A stretch of DNA of 51,094 nucleotides from CAWVWD01 sp965662365 (GCA_965662365.1 CBFIHR010000026.1:1-51094); one strand, 5' to 3'. Positions 43,203-50,535 are shown, counted from the stretch's first letter. Translations and numbers: made by a program. The notes: a model not told the origin generated them from the sequence alone.

Positions 43203-44105
43203 TTATTTTGCTCGAAAATCATCTATATCCTTAAATCCCTTCAAAGTTTTTTGAAAGTCAGCATTGCCACTTAATAAAGCCTTCCCTCCCATTGAAAAAG
43301 CATTACCTGCCTTATCATTTATCGTTGCTTTGTTTTGAACAGATACAATATCACCATTTGTTTGTCCCTTCAAATCTATTGTTGCTTCTTCTATTAACCT
43401 AACCTCTAATCGTAATTCTGATTCGAAGTCACAAGTACATGGATCATAATTCATGAAAAAATCGGTATAAAACCATTTCCCCTTTGTATTAATAAAGGCT
43501 ACAGGAGAGTTATAGGAAGGACCAGCAAAAAACTGATCTAAAGGTAATAAAGTATTATGATCATTTATTAAGGATGTTTGTATTTGTCCTCCTGCACTTA
43601 TGAAATATAATTTGATACGTGCCATTGTATAACCTCCAAATTGTTGTTCAACTCGTGCAAAAACTCTGGCAATACCTGTATAACGATTATACAATACAAA
43701 AAATGGGTTATTAGCCTCTGTATCAGGTGTAGGTTCTATTTTATAAGCTCCCGTATTATTATCAACTACAGGTTCTTCTGTTAACTCATCTAATTCGATT
43801 TGTGTTCCAAAATCATAAAATAATAATTCCCAACCATCCTCAGAATTTTTATCTTGAGATTCATGAAGATGTATCATATAAGGATTTCCATTTGTCTGGA
43901 AAAATGGAGAGCTACCTGTTCCCCAATTTCCTAAATTATAAAAATCAAAGACCTGACTTGTCCAATCAAAATCAAGATTAAGATGTGCTGGATCTTGTGT
44001 ATTAACTGCTGTAGTAGGATGTGTTGAAAAAGTATATTCATTACAATCCTGCCCATAAGCCATAAGCGAAATACTTAAAGCTATGGTTAATAATATATAT
44101 TTCAT
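43203..44105 (-). CDS. Secreted N-terminal part of T9SS protein, cassette copy 2
   Basis: 300 residues with signal peptide MKYILLTIALSISLMAYGQ. Its homologue in copy 1 lies at 47592-48485. Shared blocks include SPFFQTNGNPY/SPFYKNNGAI, EDGWELLFYDFG/EDGWELVIDG, FVLYNRYTGIARVFA/FVLYNKFTATLRVFA, KWFYTDFFMNYDPCTCDF/LHFFYADFPMGYDPCTCIF. Function unknown; the CTC pair and beta-strand pattern suggest an extracellular beta-rich domain. It may function alone as a 300-residue secreted protein or be the remains of the 783-residue parent. Third in cassette order, after two lipoproteins. Confidence 0.75.
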   Translation of the reverse strand: MKYILLTIALSISLMAYGQDCNEYTFSTHPTTAVNTQDPAHLNLDFDWTSQVFDFYNLGNWGTGSSPFFQTNGNPYMIHLHESQDKNSEDGWELLFYDFGTQIELDELTEEPVVDNNTGAYKIEPTPDTEANNPFFVLYNRYTGIARVFARVEQQFGGYTMARIKLYFISAGGQIQTSLINDHNTLLPLDQFFAGPSYNSPVAFINTKGKWFYTDFFMNYDPCTCDFESELRLEVRLIEEATIDLKGQTNGDIVSVQNKATINDKAGNAFSMGGKALLSGNADFQKTLKGFKDIDDFRAK

Positions 44106-44135
44106 TTATTTTAATTTTTATTTGTTAATAAATTA

Positions 44136-44930
44136 TCATTGACGAATCCCATGAAATACTTCATGAATAAATACATAGTCTGGCCATGTAGAGTTTGGAT
44201 CAACATAAGTAAATGGTATGGTAACTTCATTAAAATCTTTATGAGCAAGCACATAACCTTCAACTTGTTTACAACCATCACCTGTATAACCTAAGCCATT
44301 GATGTATAAAGCTCGGTATGAGTCTGATACTCGCACACCTCTTTGATAATCAATATCTTTGCAGCCCTTGTTGATATTAAACACGAAAAAATGTTTATCT
44401 GTAGGATCAGTCGGATCACCTTGCCATTCTAATTCATATTTGATATTCACAGTAAAAGTATCATCAGGATTAGACTCCAAATAACCATGATAATCTCCAA
44501 TAATTGGATGATTGTCACCTAAACCTTTTACTCGTGTAAAATACTTCACCAAAGTATCTAAGCCATCATCATTAGGAAAACAGGCTTTATTCGGTTCACG
44601 TTCTACCATAAGTGTTACCTTATACGTTCCTGTATCTCGAAAAGCTAAAGAAAACTGCTCTTCTGTAAACTCCCGAGCATCGTCACCGATTTTCCATTTG
44701 ACTTTGTCGTACTCTCCTTCTGCTTTGAAGGTTACAAAAAGGTTAAGTACGGTATCACTTTGTATTAAAGTATCACCGATTCCTTCATAAAAATTGAAGA
44801 CTGCCTTAACTTCTGTTACTTCATAGCAAGGGTCGTAGTTACTACATTTTGGATCTGTCGGAGCATCGCAATCACAACTGATTATAAAAAGTACGCTGCT
44901 TAAAATTAGAATTTGCCAAATATTTTTCAT
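44136..44930 (-). CDS. PKD-like lipoprotein, cassette copy 2, second position
   Basis: 264 residues. Lipoprotein signal MKNIWQILILSSVLFIISC with C19 as the lipid-bearing residue, then DCDAPTDPKCSNYDPCYE. A PKD/immunoglobulin-like strand set follows: VKWKIGDDAREFTEEQFSLA, GTYKVTLMVEREPN, CFPNDDGLDTLVKYF. The C-terminal domain begins IIGDYHGYLESNPDDTF and resembles a lipocalin-like or beta-barrel fold. It is paralogous to the lipoproteins at 45034-45891, 48513-49376 and 49403-50130, and is closest in position and lipobox to 48513-49376. Function unknown; an outer-membrane surface protein is likely. Its ATG overlaps the stop of a tiny upstream ORF (ATGA). Confidence 0.8.
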   Translation of the reverse strand: MKNIWQILILSSVLFIISCDCDAPTDPKCSNYDPCYEVTEVKAVFNFYEGIGDTLIQSDTVLNLFVTFKAEGEYDKVKWKIGDDAREFTEEQFSLAFRDTGTYKVTLMVEREPNKACFPNDDGLDTLVKYFTRVKGLGDNHPIIGDYHGYLESNPDDTFTVNIKYELEWQGDPTDPTDKHFFVFNINKGCKDIDYQRGVRVSDSYRALYINGLGYTGDGCKQVEGYVLAHKDFNEVTIPFTYVDPNSTWPDYVFIHEVFHGIRQ

Positions 44931-45007
44931 AGTAATGAGTTTTTAAATTCCTGTCCAAAAGCCGTAAGCGAAACGCTTATAGCTATGGTTAATAATATAT
45001 ATTTCAT
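44927..45007 (-). pseudogene. Orphan signal-peptide ORF, 26 residues
   Basis: MKYILLTIAISVSLTAFGQE then a short tail and TGA. The first 19 residues match the signal peptide of the 43203-44105 protein (MKYILLTIALSISLMAYGQ), with the upstream bases matching too. The rest of the gene is absent. The TGA shares ATGA with the start of the lipoprotein at 44930, so if translated it would be coupled to it. A duplication scar or a leader peptide. Confidence 0.6.
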
Positions 45008-45033
45008 TTGATTAATTTTAAAGTTGAAATAAT

Positions 45034-45891
45034 TTACATTCTTCGACCGTTAAAAGCATATTTTATTCTTCCTGTGTCGCTACCTTCCCATCTATCCCAT
45101 TCAATCCTTAAATTTCCACGCTTATCGATTACTCCAAATAGATCATCAGGGGTTAAAGGAGCAGAGTACTGACAGTCCTCATCAGGAAGTCCCATATCAG
45201 GTACATAAAAAGCATTGTAACGAGCAGCACTTCCTGTAATGAACAAACAACTTCTATTGCCCTCGTTGTCAATATTTTTAAAAATTAGTGCATAACCTGC
45301 TGGTACTCCTGCCGGACTAAAAAGACGAGGTTCGTCGTATATTTCTATTTCATACATCTCATCGGGTTTATCCTCTCTACTACCTATCCATGTACCGATA
45401 AAATTTCTATGCTCCACTTCATGGAAACTAACAAAATAGATATTTTTGATTATTGTATCTATACCATCATCCGAAGGAAAACAATCTGTATTTGGTGTAC
45501 GAGTGACGATAAGCTGTATTGGTATAGGACGATTGGATAGACTCAAAGAATCTGAAAGCTCAAAACGAAGACTGAACTCTTGCTCTGTAAATACCCTGTC
45601 ATCATCTCCAATTGTCCATTGATAAGATAAAGCATTTTCTTCTTTTGCTGTAAATAGTACTTTTGAGCCAAAGTAGAACGTATCTTCTTCTGCCGTGACG
45701 AATTCATATTTAGTATCTGCTAAAACAACTGCAGTTTTAAAATCTGCACTTGTAGCTTCTTGGTCATGACACGGGTCATAATTCGGACATTCAGAATTTG
45801 TCTCATCATCACAAGCTACAGGTTCGTCCTTATTATAACCTGCAATCACTATTACGAATATGCTTAAAAGCAAAATGAATATATTTTTCAT
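45034..45891 (-). CDS. PKD-like exported protein, cassette copy 2, first position (lipobox Cys lost)
   Basis: 285 residues, first gene of the second cassette. Signal peptide MKNIFILLLSIFVIVIAG is followed by Y19 where the paralogues have the lipid-bearing Cys (AGYN instead of A-G-C-N), a single-base change from TGT to TAT. The domains follow the family: YQWTIGDDDRVFTEQEFSLR, IQLIVTRTPN, CFPSDDGIDTIIKN, and the C-terminal domain from FIGTWIGSREDKPDE to IKYAFNGRRM. Closest to the broken first gene of copy 1 (GTWVGSREDKPDE there). Function unknown; without the Cys the protein may be periplasmic or membrane-retained instead of lipid-anchored. Confidence 0.8.
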   Translation of the reverse strand: MKNIFILLLSIFVIVIAGYNKDEPVACDDETNSECPNYDPCHDQEATSADFKTAVVLADTKYEFVTAEEDTFYFGSKVLFTAKEENALSYQWTIGDDDRVFTEQEFSLRFELSDSLSLSNRPIPIQLIVTRTPNTDCFPSDDGIDTIIKNIYFVSFHEVEHRNFIGTWIGSREDKPDEMYEIEIYDEPRLFSPAGVPAGYALIFKNIDNEGNRSCLFITGSAARYNAFYVPDMGLPDEDCQYSAPLTPDDLFGVIDKRGNLRIEWDRWEGSDTGRIKYAFNGRRM

Positions 45892-45914
45892 GGAAAGTTA
45901 ATTTTTTGGTTTAA

Positions 45915-45942
45915 GCAGTCATTTGATAAAACAAATGACTGC
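45915..45942. repeat. Perfect hairpin between the cassette copies
   Basis: GCAGTCATTTG and CAAATGACTGC pair perfectly around six bases. No T-run on the minus strand. It lies between the coiled-coil fragment and the start of the second cassette. Confidence 0.6.
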
Positions 45943-45954
45943 CCTTACAATTGT

Positions 45955-46095
45955 CTATTTTAAATCCTCTATCTCCTGCTTTAAACGCTCATTTTCCGCT
46001 TTCAAAGCCTTGATTTCTTGATTCATTTCAATAAGGTGTAGATAGATTTCTTCGATTTTTTCTTGTTGTTGAATTTGGGTGGTAATATTTTTTTA
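45955..46095 (-). pseudogene. Coiled-coil C-terminal fragment
   Basis: The minus strand reads TTQIQQQEKIEEIYLHLIEM, then NQEIKALKAENERLKQEIED and LK before TAG. This is a heptad coiled coil of the kind that ends tail-fibre/S74-type surface proteins. An in-frame TAA lies just upstream and there is no suitable start, so only the tail of a lost gene is left. Confidence 0.55.
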
Positions 46096-46099
46096 TACG

Positions 46100-46129
46100 A
46101 AAAGGCGATAAGCCTAAACCTATCGCCTT
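46100..46129 (-). terminator. Terminator after cassette copy 1
   Basis: AAAGGCGATA and TATCGCCTTT pair perfectly around ten bases, followed on the minus strand by TTCGTAT. It lies 20 bp beyond the T9SS gene stop. Confidence 0.65.
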
Positions 46130-46149
46130 TATACATTTTAATGTAAGTT

Positions 46150-47592
46150 TTACTGTTTTACAATTTTTATCGTCTGTGCATTATCATCTGTCTGTAATCG
46201 TACATAATAAATTCCACTTTCTAATCGACTGCCGTCAATCTGATACAAATGTTGTCCTGCAACTAAGTTATCATTTGCCACAACCGTTTCTACTACCCTT
46301 CCTAAAGCATCAAAGACCATCAAACTTGTCGTACTTTCATTTTCTAATTCAAACTCTATGTTGAAGGTGTTGGTGAAAGGATTTGGTGTGCTACGGAATG
46401 GTACTGGTTTTATTGATTCTTTTGTAGGCTTTATATCTACTATTTGAGGGTTTTTATCTTGATTTGCTCGATAATTTCCATTTTTACAATAGTTTTCCAA
46501 CTTTGTTATATTATCACCATCTACTTCTACTAATTCTGACGCTGCAAAAGGAGATAAGGTTGGACAAATTGGAGGTATCTCCGCTTGTTCTAATCTAATC
46601 CCTTGACCGATAGTACCTCCAACAACATTAATTTCAGGAGCTACAATACGAACTTCAACACCTGGTGCTGCTGTTATATTTCCATTAATAGTAATACTTT
46701 CCCAAGCAGTTATAATTCTATTAGTCGTATAGTGCTGTGTATTTAGGTTTAAGTTTTCTTCTAAAGTATTGACTGCAGCAGCATACAGGGAATAATTTTC
46801 TGCAGCTCCCCAACTAAGTTCTACAGGATAAGTCAATACCTCAAATGCTTGATTTGTTAATCCTTCTGAGTTAATGGCATCAAACTCATAAAGTATAAGT
46901 AATCTAAGTTGTACCTCAGGAGTTCCAGATCCATGAGGATATAAACCTTCTATGCAATCAAGAGGAAAAAAAGGAGTAATATGTACTATTTTACCAAGTT
47001 CAGATAAACTTCTAATTAATTCTGCCCCACTCAAAAGCTGATTACTTCCTTTTGTTACCAAAGCGGCATAAATTTGAGTTTTTTCTTCATTAATCAATGC
47101 CGCAGGATTGAACATATATTTAATAGAATTTCTATCAATCTGAATGGCGTTTCCGGGACGGTCAAGAAGTGGTTTTATGGTAGCTTTGGGTGTTTCTAAT
47201 AAAGCAAAGCGTCCTAACACTTCATCATAGAAAGGATATTGATATCCGAAAGTTGGATCATTACATTTTGTTTCATTATTTTTTCTACCCGGCAATAAAA
47301 AACTAAAATCTCCTTTCTTAGTCTCATCTACTATTGTACCTGAAAGTGTCATTTCTGAATGCATCATGCGTACTTTTCCTTTTAATTCTACGGCTTGTTG
47401 TGCTGCATCCAATTTTTTCTTCAAAGGAGCTCCCAAGACTTCTACAAATTTTGCGGCTCCTTTTAACGGACCACTTATAGTTTTAAACTCAAATTTATCT
47501 AACTTAAGTCCGCCTGCAACAGCACCTGCTATAGTTAAGGCATCTTGAAGATCTTTATAAGCTTGATATTGTCGTTCTAAATCCTTTTTTAC
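46150..47592 (-). CDS. C-terminal part of T9SS protein, cassette copy 1, reached only by -1 frameshift
   Basis: 480 codons. The open frame begins in the -1 frame at the heptamer A AAA AAG (47592-47598) at the end of the N-terminal ORF, and has no ATG near its start and no signal peptide (the first TTG start is 47436). It ends with a complete type A sorting domain: FRSTPNPFTNTFNIEFE, LMVFDALGRVVE, LYQIDGSRLESGIYYVRLQ, QTIKIVKQ. The middle has LKGKVRMMHSEMTLSGTIVD and AWESITINGNITAAPGVEVR, paralleling copy 2. Joined to the N-terminal part the product is about 778 residues, against 783 for the copy 2 parent. Either a programmed frameshift, a pseudogene or a homopolymer sequencing error. Confidence 0.7.
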   Translation of the reverse strand, partial: VKKDLERQYQAYKDLQDALTIAGAVAGGLKLDKFEFKTISGPLKGAAKFVEVLGAPLKKKLDAAQQAVELKGKVRMMHSEMTLSGTIVDETKKGDFSFLLPGRKNNETKCNDPTFGYQYPFYDEVLGRFALLETPKATIKPLLDRPGNAIQIDRNSIKYMFNPAALINEEKTQIYAALVTKGSNQLLSGAELIRSLSELGKIVHITPFFPLDCIEGLYPHGSGTPEVQLRLLILYEFDAINSEGLTNQAFEVLTYPVELSWGAAENYSLYAAAVNTLEENLNLNTQHYTTNRIITAWESITINGNITAAPGVEVRIVAPEINVVGGTIGQGIRLEQAEIPPICPTLSPFAASELVEVDGDNITKLENYCKNGNYRANQDKNPQIVDIKPTKESIKPVPFRSTPNPFTNTFNIEFELENESTTSLMVFDALGRVVETVVANDNLVAGQHLYQIDGSRLESGIYYVRLQTDDNAQTIKIVKQ

Positions 47593-48485
47593 TTTTTTTG
47601 ATCTTCGTAATGTTCTACCAAATCATTAAAAGTGTTAAAAATAACCTGTCCTGCCTCTGCTTGAGTATTATTATTATACACATTAGTCAAATATTCAGGC
47701 GTTATAGCATCATGTTCACCGTTGTCAATATCTGCTAAATACTGGCTTAATCCCCATGAACGTCCAACAATATTTAAAGTTTGTTTATTTATAGCTTTAA
47801 ATTCTACTTTTAGATTTCCTTTGTCAAAAATACAAGTACAAGGGTCATATCCCATCGGAAAATCTGCATAAAAAAAGTGCAAGGCATTATTGCCACCAAG
47901 TTTAGCATTTGCTTGTACCTGAGTAATTGCCGCTTCATCTAAAGCTTGTGCTATCTGTTGAGTAGGATTTAGTAACCCCGTCATATTTTCATTACCTGGA
48001 CTATTCAATTTTAAGTAGATAACCATGTAATCATTATTCCCAACGTCATAATGTGCTGCAAATACTCTCAGAGTTGCTGTAAATTTATTGTATAAAACAA
48101 AATAAGCAATATTTTTTGACCTTAATGGAGTTCCAGACGGAGCTTGAGTAATTCCATCTATGACCAATTCCCATCCATCTTCAGGTAACATATCTTGAGC
48201 ATTAGCATAGGCAAATCCGTCCCATAGTTCATCAATTGCTCCATTATTTTTATAAAATGGAGAACGAATTATATTACCAGAATTAGGATTACTAATAATA
48301 TCTCCTTTATAGTACGGTGCAATATAATCTATTACCCGCCAATCAAAAGTATTTGTATTACAATTTCCTTGCTGAATTAAATTATCAGGATTTGTTGATA
48401 TTCCTGTTGCCTGTTCTCCACAGGTTTGTGCTATTACTCCATAAGTACAGCAACAAAGGAGTAACATATATATAGTTTTTTTCAT
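47589..48485 (-). CDS. Secreted N-terminal part of T9SS protein, cassette copy 1
   Basis: 298 residues. Signal peptide MKKTIYMLLLCCCTYGVIAQ, then a beta-rich secreted domain related to the 43203-44105 protein: RSPFYKNNGAIDELWDGFAY, EDGWELVIDG, YFVLYNKFTATLRVFAAHYD, FYADFPMGYDPCTCIFDKGN. It ends DLVEHYEDQKK, with its stop directly after the AAAAAAAG run. It follows the lipoprotein at 48513 by 27 bp in one operon. Function unknown. As it lacks a sorting domain itself, surface export would depend on joining to the downstream frame. Confidence 0.8.
   Translation of the reverse strand: MKKTIYMLLLCCCTYGVIAQTCGEQATGISTNPDNLIQQGNCNTNTFDWRVIDYIAPYYKGDIISNPNSGNIIRSPFYKNNGAIDELWDGFAYANAQDMLPEDGWELVIDGITQAPSGTPLRSKNIAYFVLYNKFTATLRVFAAHYDVGNNDYMVIYLKLNSPGNENMTGLLNPTQQIAQALDEAAITQVQANAKLGGNNALHFFYADFPMGYDPCTCIFDKGNLKVEFKAINKQTLNIVGRSWGLSQYLADIDNGEHDAITPEYLTNVYNNNTQAEAGQVIFNTFNDLVEHYEDQKK
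47592..47598 (-). promoter_or_regulatory. Candidate -1 slippery heptamer A AAA AAG
   Basis: In the zero frame the codons are CAA AAA AAG TAA. The heptamer is the same as that of E. coli dnaX and in the same phase. Shifting back by one base continues GTA AAA AAG GAT into the 480-codon frame. Confidence 0.45.
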
Positions 48486-48512
48486 TATTTTAAGTTTTTG
48501 ATGATTAAAAAA

Positions 48513-49376
48513 TTAATCCACTCTACTTCCTCTAAAAATATGCGGAAAACTTTCACAGCAATCTCCATCATCTTTATATTTCCATTCCTTCCAAGTCATG
48601 ACCATAGTATCGTCCGTAGTATTGACGGCAATATTTAGTTCTCTATTCCAGCGATAATAAGGACCGCCACAAGTTTCCCAATTATAAGCATAACCTTGTT
48701 GTGAATTATCTGATAAGTTTCGATATGCCAAAAATCTTGGAAAACTTGAGTACCAATGAAAACAACCACTATTTAACCCATATTGATTATAAATATAAAG
48801 AACATCACCTGGAGGTATGCCTTGAAAAGATGGCTTAATATCCAAAGTCATTTGATAAATATGATTCGTGTTATCATCTAAATACCCTTCCCAAGTTCCT
48901 TCGATTTGATTTTCCCAATAAGCACGAAAATGAATAGTTTTGTAAACAGTATCTATACCGTCATTTTCGGGAAAACAATCACTTGTTTCATACTCCACAA
49001 TTAACCGAACCTGAATAGGATTGTTTCTTAGTATTAAAGAATCACTATCCGAAAAGTTTAACTTAAATTCTTTATCATCCCAAGTTCGGTTATCTGTACC
49101 AACTTTCCATTCATAACGAATAGCATCTTCGATGTTAGTTTTAAAATAGACACCGCCATACAAAACAGTATCACCTTGATATCGAACATTAGGTTCAGTA
49201 GGTCCAGTATGTAATGAATGACCAACTTCAATAGTAGCTTGAGGTATATCTTCTACACCATAGCAAGGATCAAAATTCGGACACTCCGGATTGGTAATAT
49301 CTTCACAATCTTCATCGCAACTTGAGATAATTACGACACATAAACTAAGAAGAAGCAAAATGAATATATTTTTCAT
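48513..49376 (-). CDS. PKD-like lipoprotein, cassette copy 1, second position
   Basis: 287 residues. Signal and lipobox MKNIFILLLLSLCVVIISSC (C20), then DEDCEDITNPECPNFDPCYG. The PKD-like part has YEWKVGTDNRTWDDKEFKLN, IQVRLIVEYE, CFPENDGIDTVYKTI; the C-terminal domain starts QIEGTWEGYLDDNTNHIYQM. It is the positional and sequence counterpart of 44136-44930 in copy 2. Predicted to be anchored to the outer membrane or exposed on the surface. Function unknown. It is 26 bp upstream, on its strand, of the N-terminal T9SS part, so they are probably made together. Confidence 0.82.
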   Translation of the reverse strand: MKNIFILLLLSLCVVIISSCDEDCEDITNPECPNFDPCYGVEDIPQATIEVGHSLHTGPTEPNVRYQGDTVLYGGVYFKTNIEDAIRYEWKVGTDNRTWDDKEFKLNFSDSDSLILRNNPIQVRLIVEYETSDCFPENDGIDTVYKTIHFRAYWENQIEGTWEGYLDDNTNHIYQMTLDIKPSFQGIPPGDVLYIYNQYGLNSGCFHWYSSFPRFLAYRNLSDNSQQGYAYNWETCGGPYYRWNRELNIAVNTTDDTMVMTWKEWKYKDDGDCCESFPHIFRGSRVD

Positions 49377-49402
49377 TTGATTAATTTTAAAGTTGAAATA
49401 AT

Positions 49403-50130
49403 TTATTTTTTACGTCCATTGAATACAATTTTTAAGGATTCATCATAGTCCGGACCATAACTTTGCGTCCATTCAATTCGTAAATTCCCTGTTTTTTCTA
49501 TTATTCCAATTACAGATATTGGGGATGTAACATTATCATGTAAACAGTCAAAATAATTTGACATTATAAAGTCACGGATAGAAAAAGTGTTATAACCTAC
49601 CGAGCCAGAGCCTTGCTCAAAAGTACAAGAACCATCGCCTTCATTACTTATATTTTTAAAAACTAACTCATAGCGTGACGGAACTCCTGATGTAAGAACA
49701 ATATCGGGTATATCCGTGATTTCTATTTCATAAACTTCATCAGGCTTATCTTCTCGACTGCCTACCCATGTACCAAGAAAATTCTTATGTTCGGTATCAT
49801 GTATGCTCACAAAATGAATATACTTTGTTAAAGTATCTCTACCATCATCCGAGGGGAAACAAGCGGTATTTGGTGTCCGAGTAACGATAAGTCGTATCGG
49901 TAACGGACGATTTATAAAGTTACAGAATCAGAAAACTCGAATCTAAGGCTAAATTCTCTTTCTGTAAATACTCGTTCATCATCTCCAATTTTCCACTCAT
50001 AAGAATCTGCATCTTCTTGTTCTGCTCTAAACACAATAGAACCTCCCAAATAAAAAGTATCTTGCTCTGATGTAATTGTTTCATACTTATCGCTTTTCAC
50101 AATATCAAGTGTTTTAAAATCTGCACTACC
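49403..50130 (-). pseudogene. Broken PKD-like lipoprotein, cassette copy 1, first position
   Basis: Counterpart of 45034-45891. The start and signal peptide are missing: the frame begins after the 9-bp tandem repeats at about SADFKTLDIVKSDKYE, continues YEWKIGDDERVFTEREFSLR to about 49914 (SDSVTL, TAA), then resumes in another frame with NRPLPIRLIVTRTPNTACFP and SDDGRDTLTKYIHFVSIHDT, and ends GTWVGSREDKPDE ... IVFNGRKK. Restoring one base near 49915 repairs the frame. The two lesions, lost 5' end and one-base shift, mark it as decayed, although sequencing error could explain the second. Confidence 0.8.
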
Positions 50131-50136
50131 TAAAAT

Positions 50137-50217
50137 GGTTCTTTAGGTTCTTTAGGTTCTTTAGGTTCTTTAGGTTCTTTAGGTTCTTTAGGTTCTTTAG
50201 GTTCTTTAGGTTCTTTA
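50137..50217. repeat. Nine perfect tandem copies of a 9-bp unit
   Basis: GGTTCTTTA is repeated nine times without a mismatch (81 bp). On the minus strand two frames are open through it, reading Lys-Glu-Pro or Lys-Asn-Leu; both stop within 12 bases beyond the repeat. It lies at the junction where the first lipoprotein lost its start. Confidence 0.95.
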
Positions 50218-50249
50218 ATTCCTCAAGTTTTGCCTTTTGTGTTTGATTA

Positions 50250-50280
50250 CAAATATATATTACTTTATGAAAAAAGTCAA
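50250..50280 (-). promoter_or_regulatory. Strong promoter of the cassette region
   Basis: On the minus strand TTG (50280-50278), a 20-bp spacer and TATATTTG (50257-50250) fit the Bacteroidota consensus TTTG-N17-23-TAnnTTTG closely. Transcription would start near 50243 and read through the 9-bp repeats into the cassettes. Confidence 0.65.
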
Positions 50281-50397
50281 GTATCAATCTACTTTAAAAA
50301 GTATGAAAAATAAAATCATAAATTCATATTAAAATAAAAGCGAGTAACATTATCAAAACATTCGTCATTTTTTATTTTTCCATTTACAAACATTCAC
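50281..50397. other. AT-rich spacer inside the island's right edge
   Basis: No gene. The last 40 bases read, codon by codon, roughly like the region of the GHMP kinase just before the direct repeat (I-F then about 7 codons then Y-D), so the relic of that gene may be a little longer than the clear 90-base match. Confidence 0.4.
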
Positions 50398-50487
50398 TAT
50401 GATATTATGAAGGCTTTAGCACCTTACGGCGGCGTTTTTAAACGCTATCAATTTACAAATAAAGGATTAACGACTTGGAAGTTGTAG
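50398..50487 (+). pseudogene. Right direct repeat: orphan 3' end of a GHMP kinase gene
   Basis: 30 codons (YDIMKALAPYGGVFKRYQFT ... TTWKL, stop) matching the end of the intact kinase, 84 of 90 bases. Four differences are synonymous third-base changes; the V/I codon accounts for the other two. No upstream coding part. It has its own terminator directly after, which fits the original gene end having been here. Confidence 0.85.
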
Positions 50488-50495
50488 AAATAAAA

Positions 50496-50527
50496 AATGT
50501 CCGATGTTACAAAAAACATCGGACGTT
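50496..50527. terminator. Terminator behind the orphan kinase end
   Basis: AATGTCCGATGTT and AACATCGGACGTTT pair around a short A-rich loop. It lies between convergent gene ends. Confidence 0.8.
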
Positions 50528-50535
50528 TCAATTAT

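Noticed and set aside
42237..43205. TAA reassigned to an amino acid in this genome
   Set aside because: Many intact genes in the window end in TAA at the expected family length (purH, mltG, nagB, susC), so TAA is a normal stop here.
50137..50217. Possible CRISPR array
   Set aside because: The units are 9 bp, identical and directly adjacent with no spacers; it is a minisatellite. No cas genes are present.
41754..50400. Insertion sequence, prophage or integrative element with its own integrase
   Set aside because: The island has flanking direct repeats, but no transposase, integrase or phage structural gene is visible inside it, so I call it only an island.
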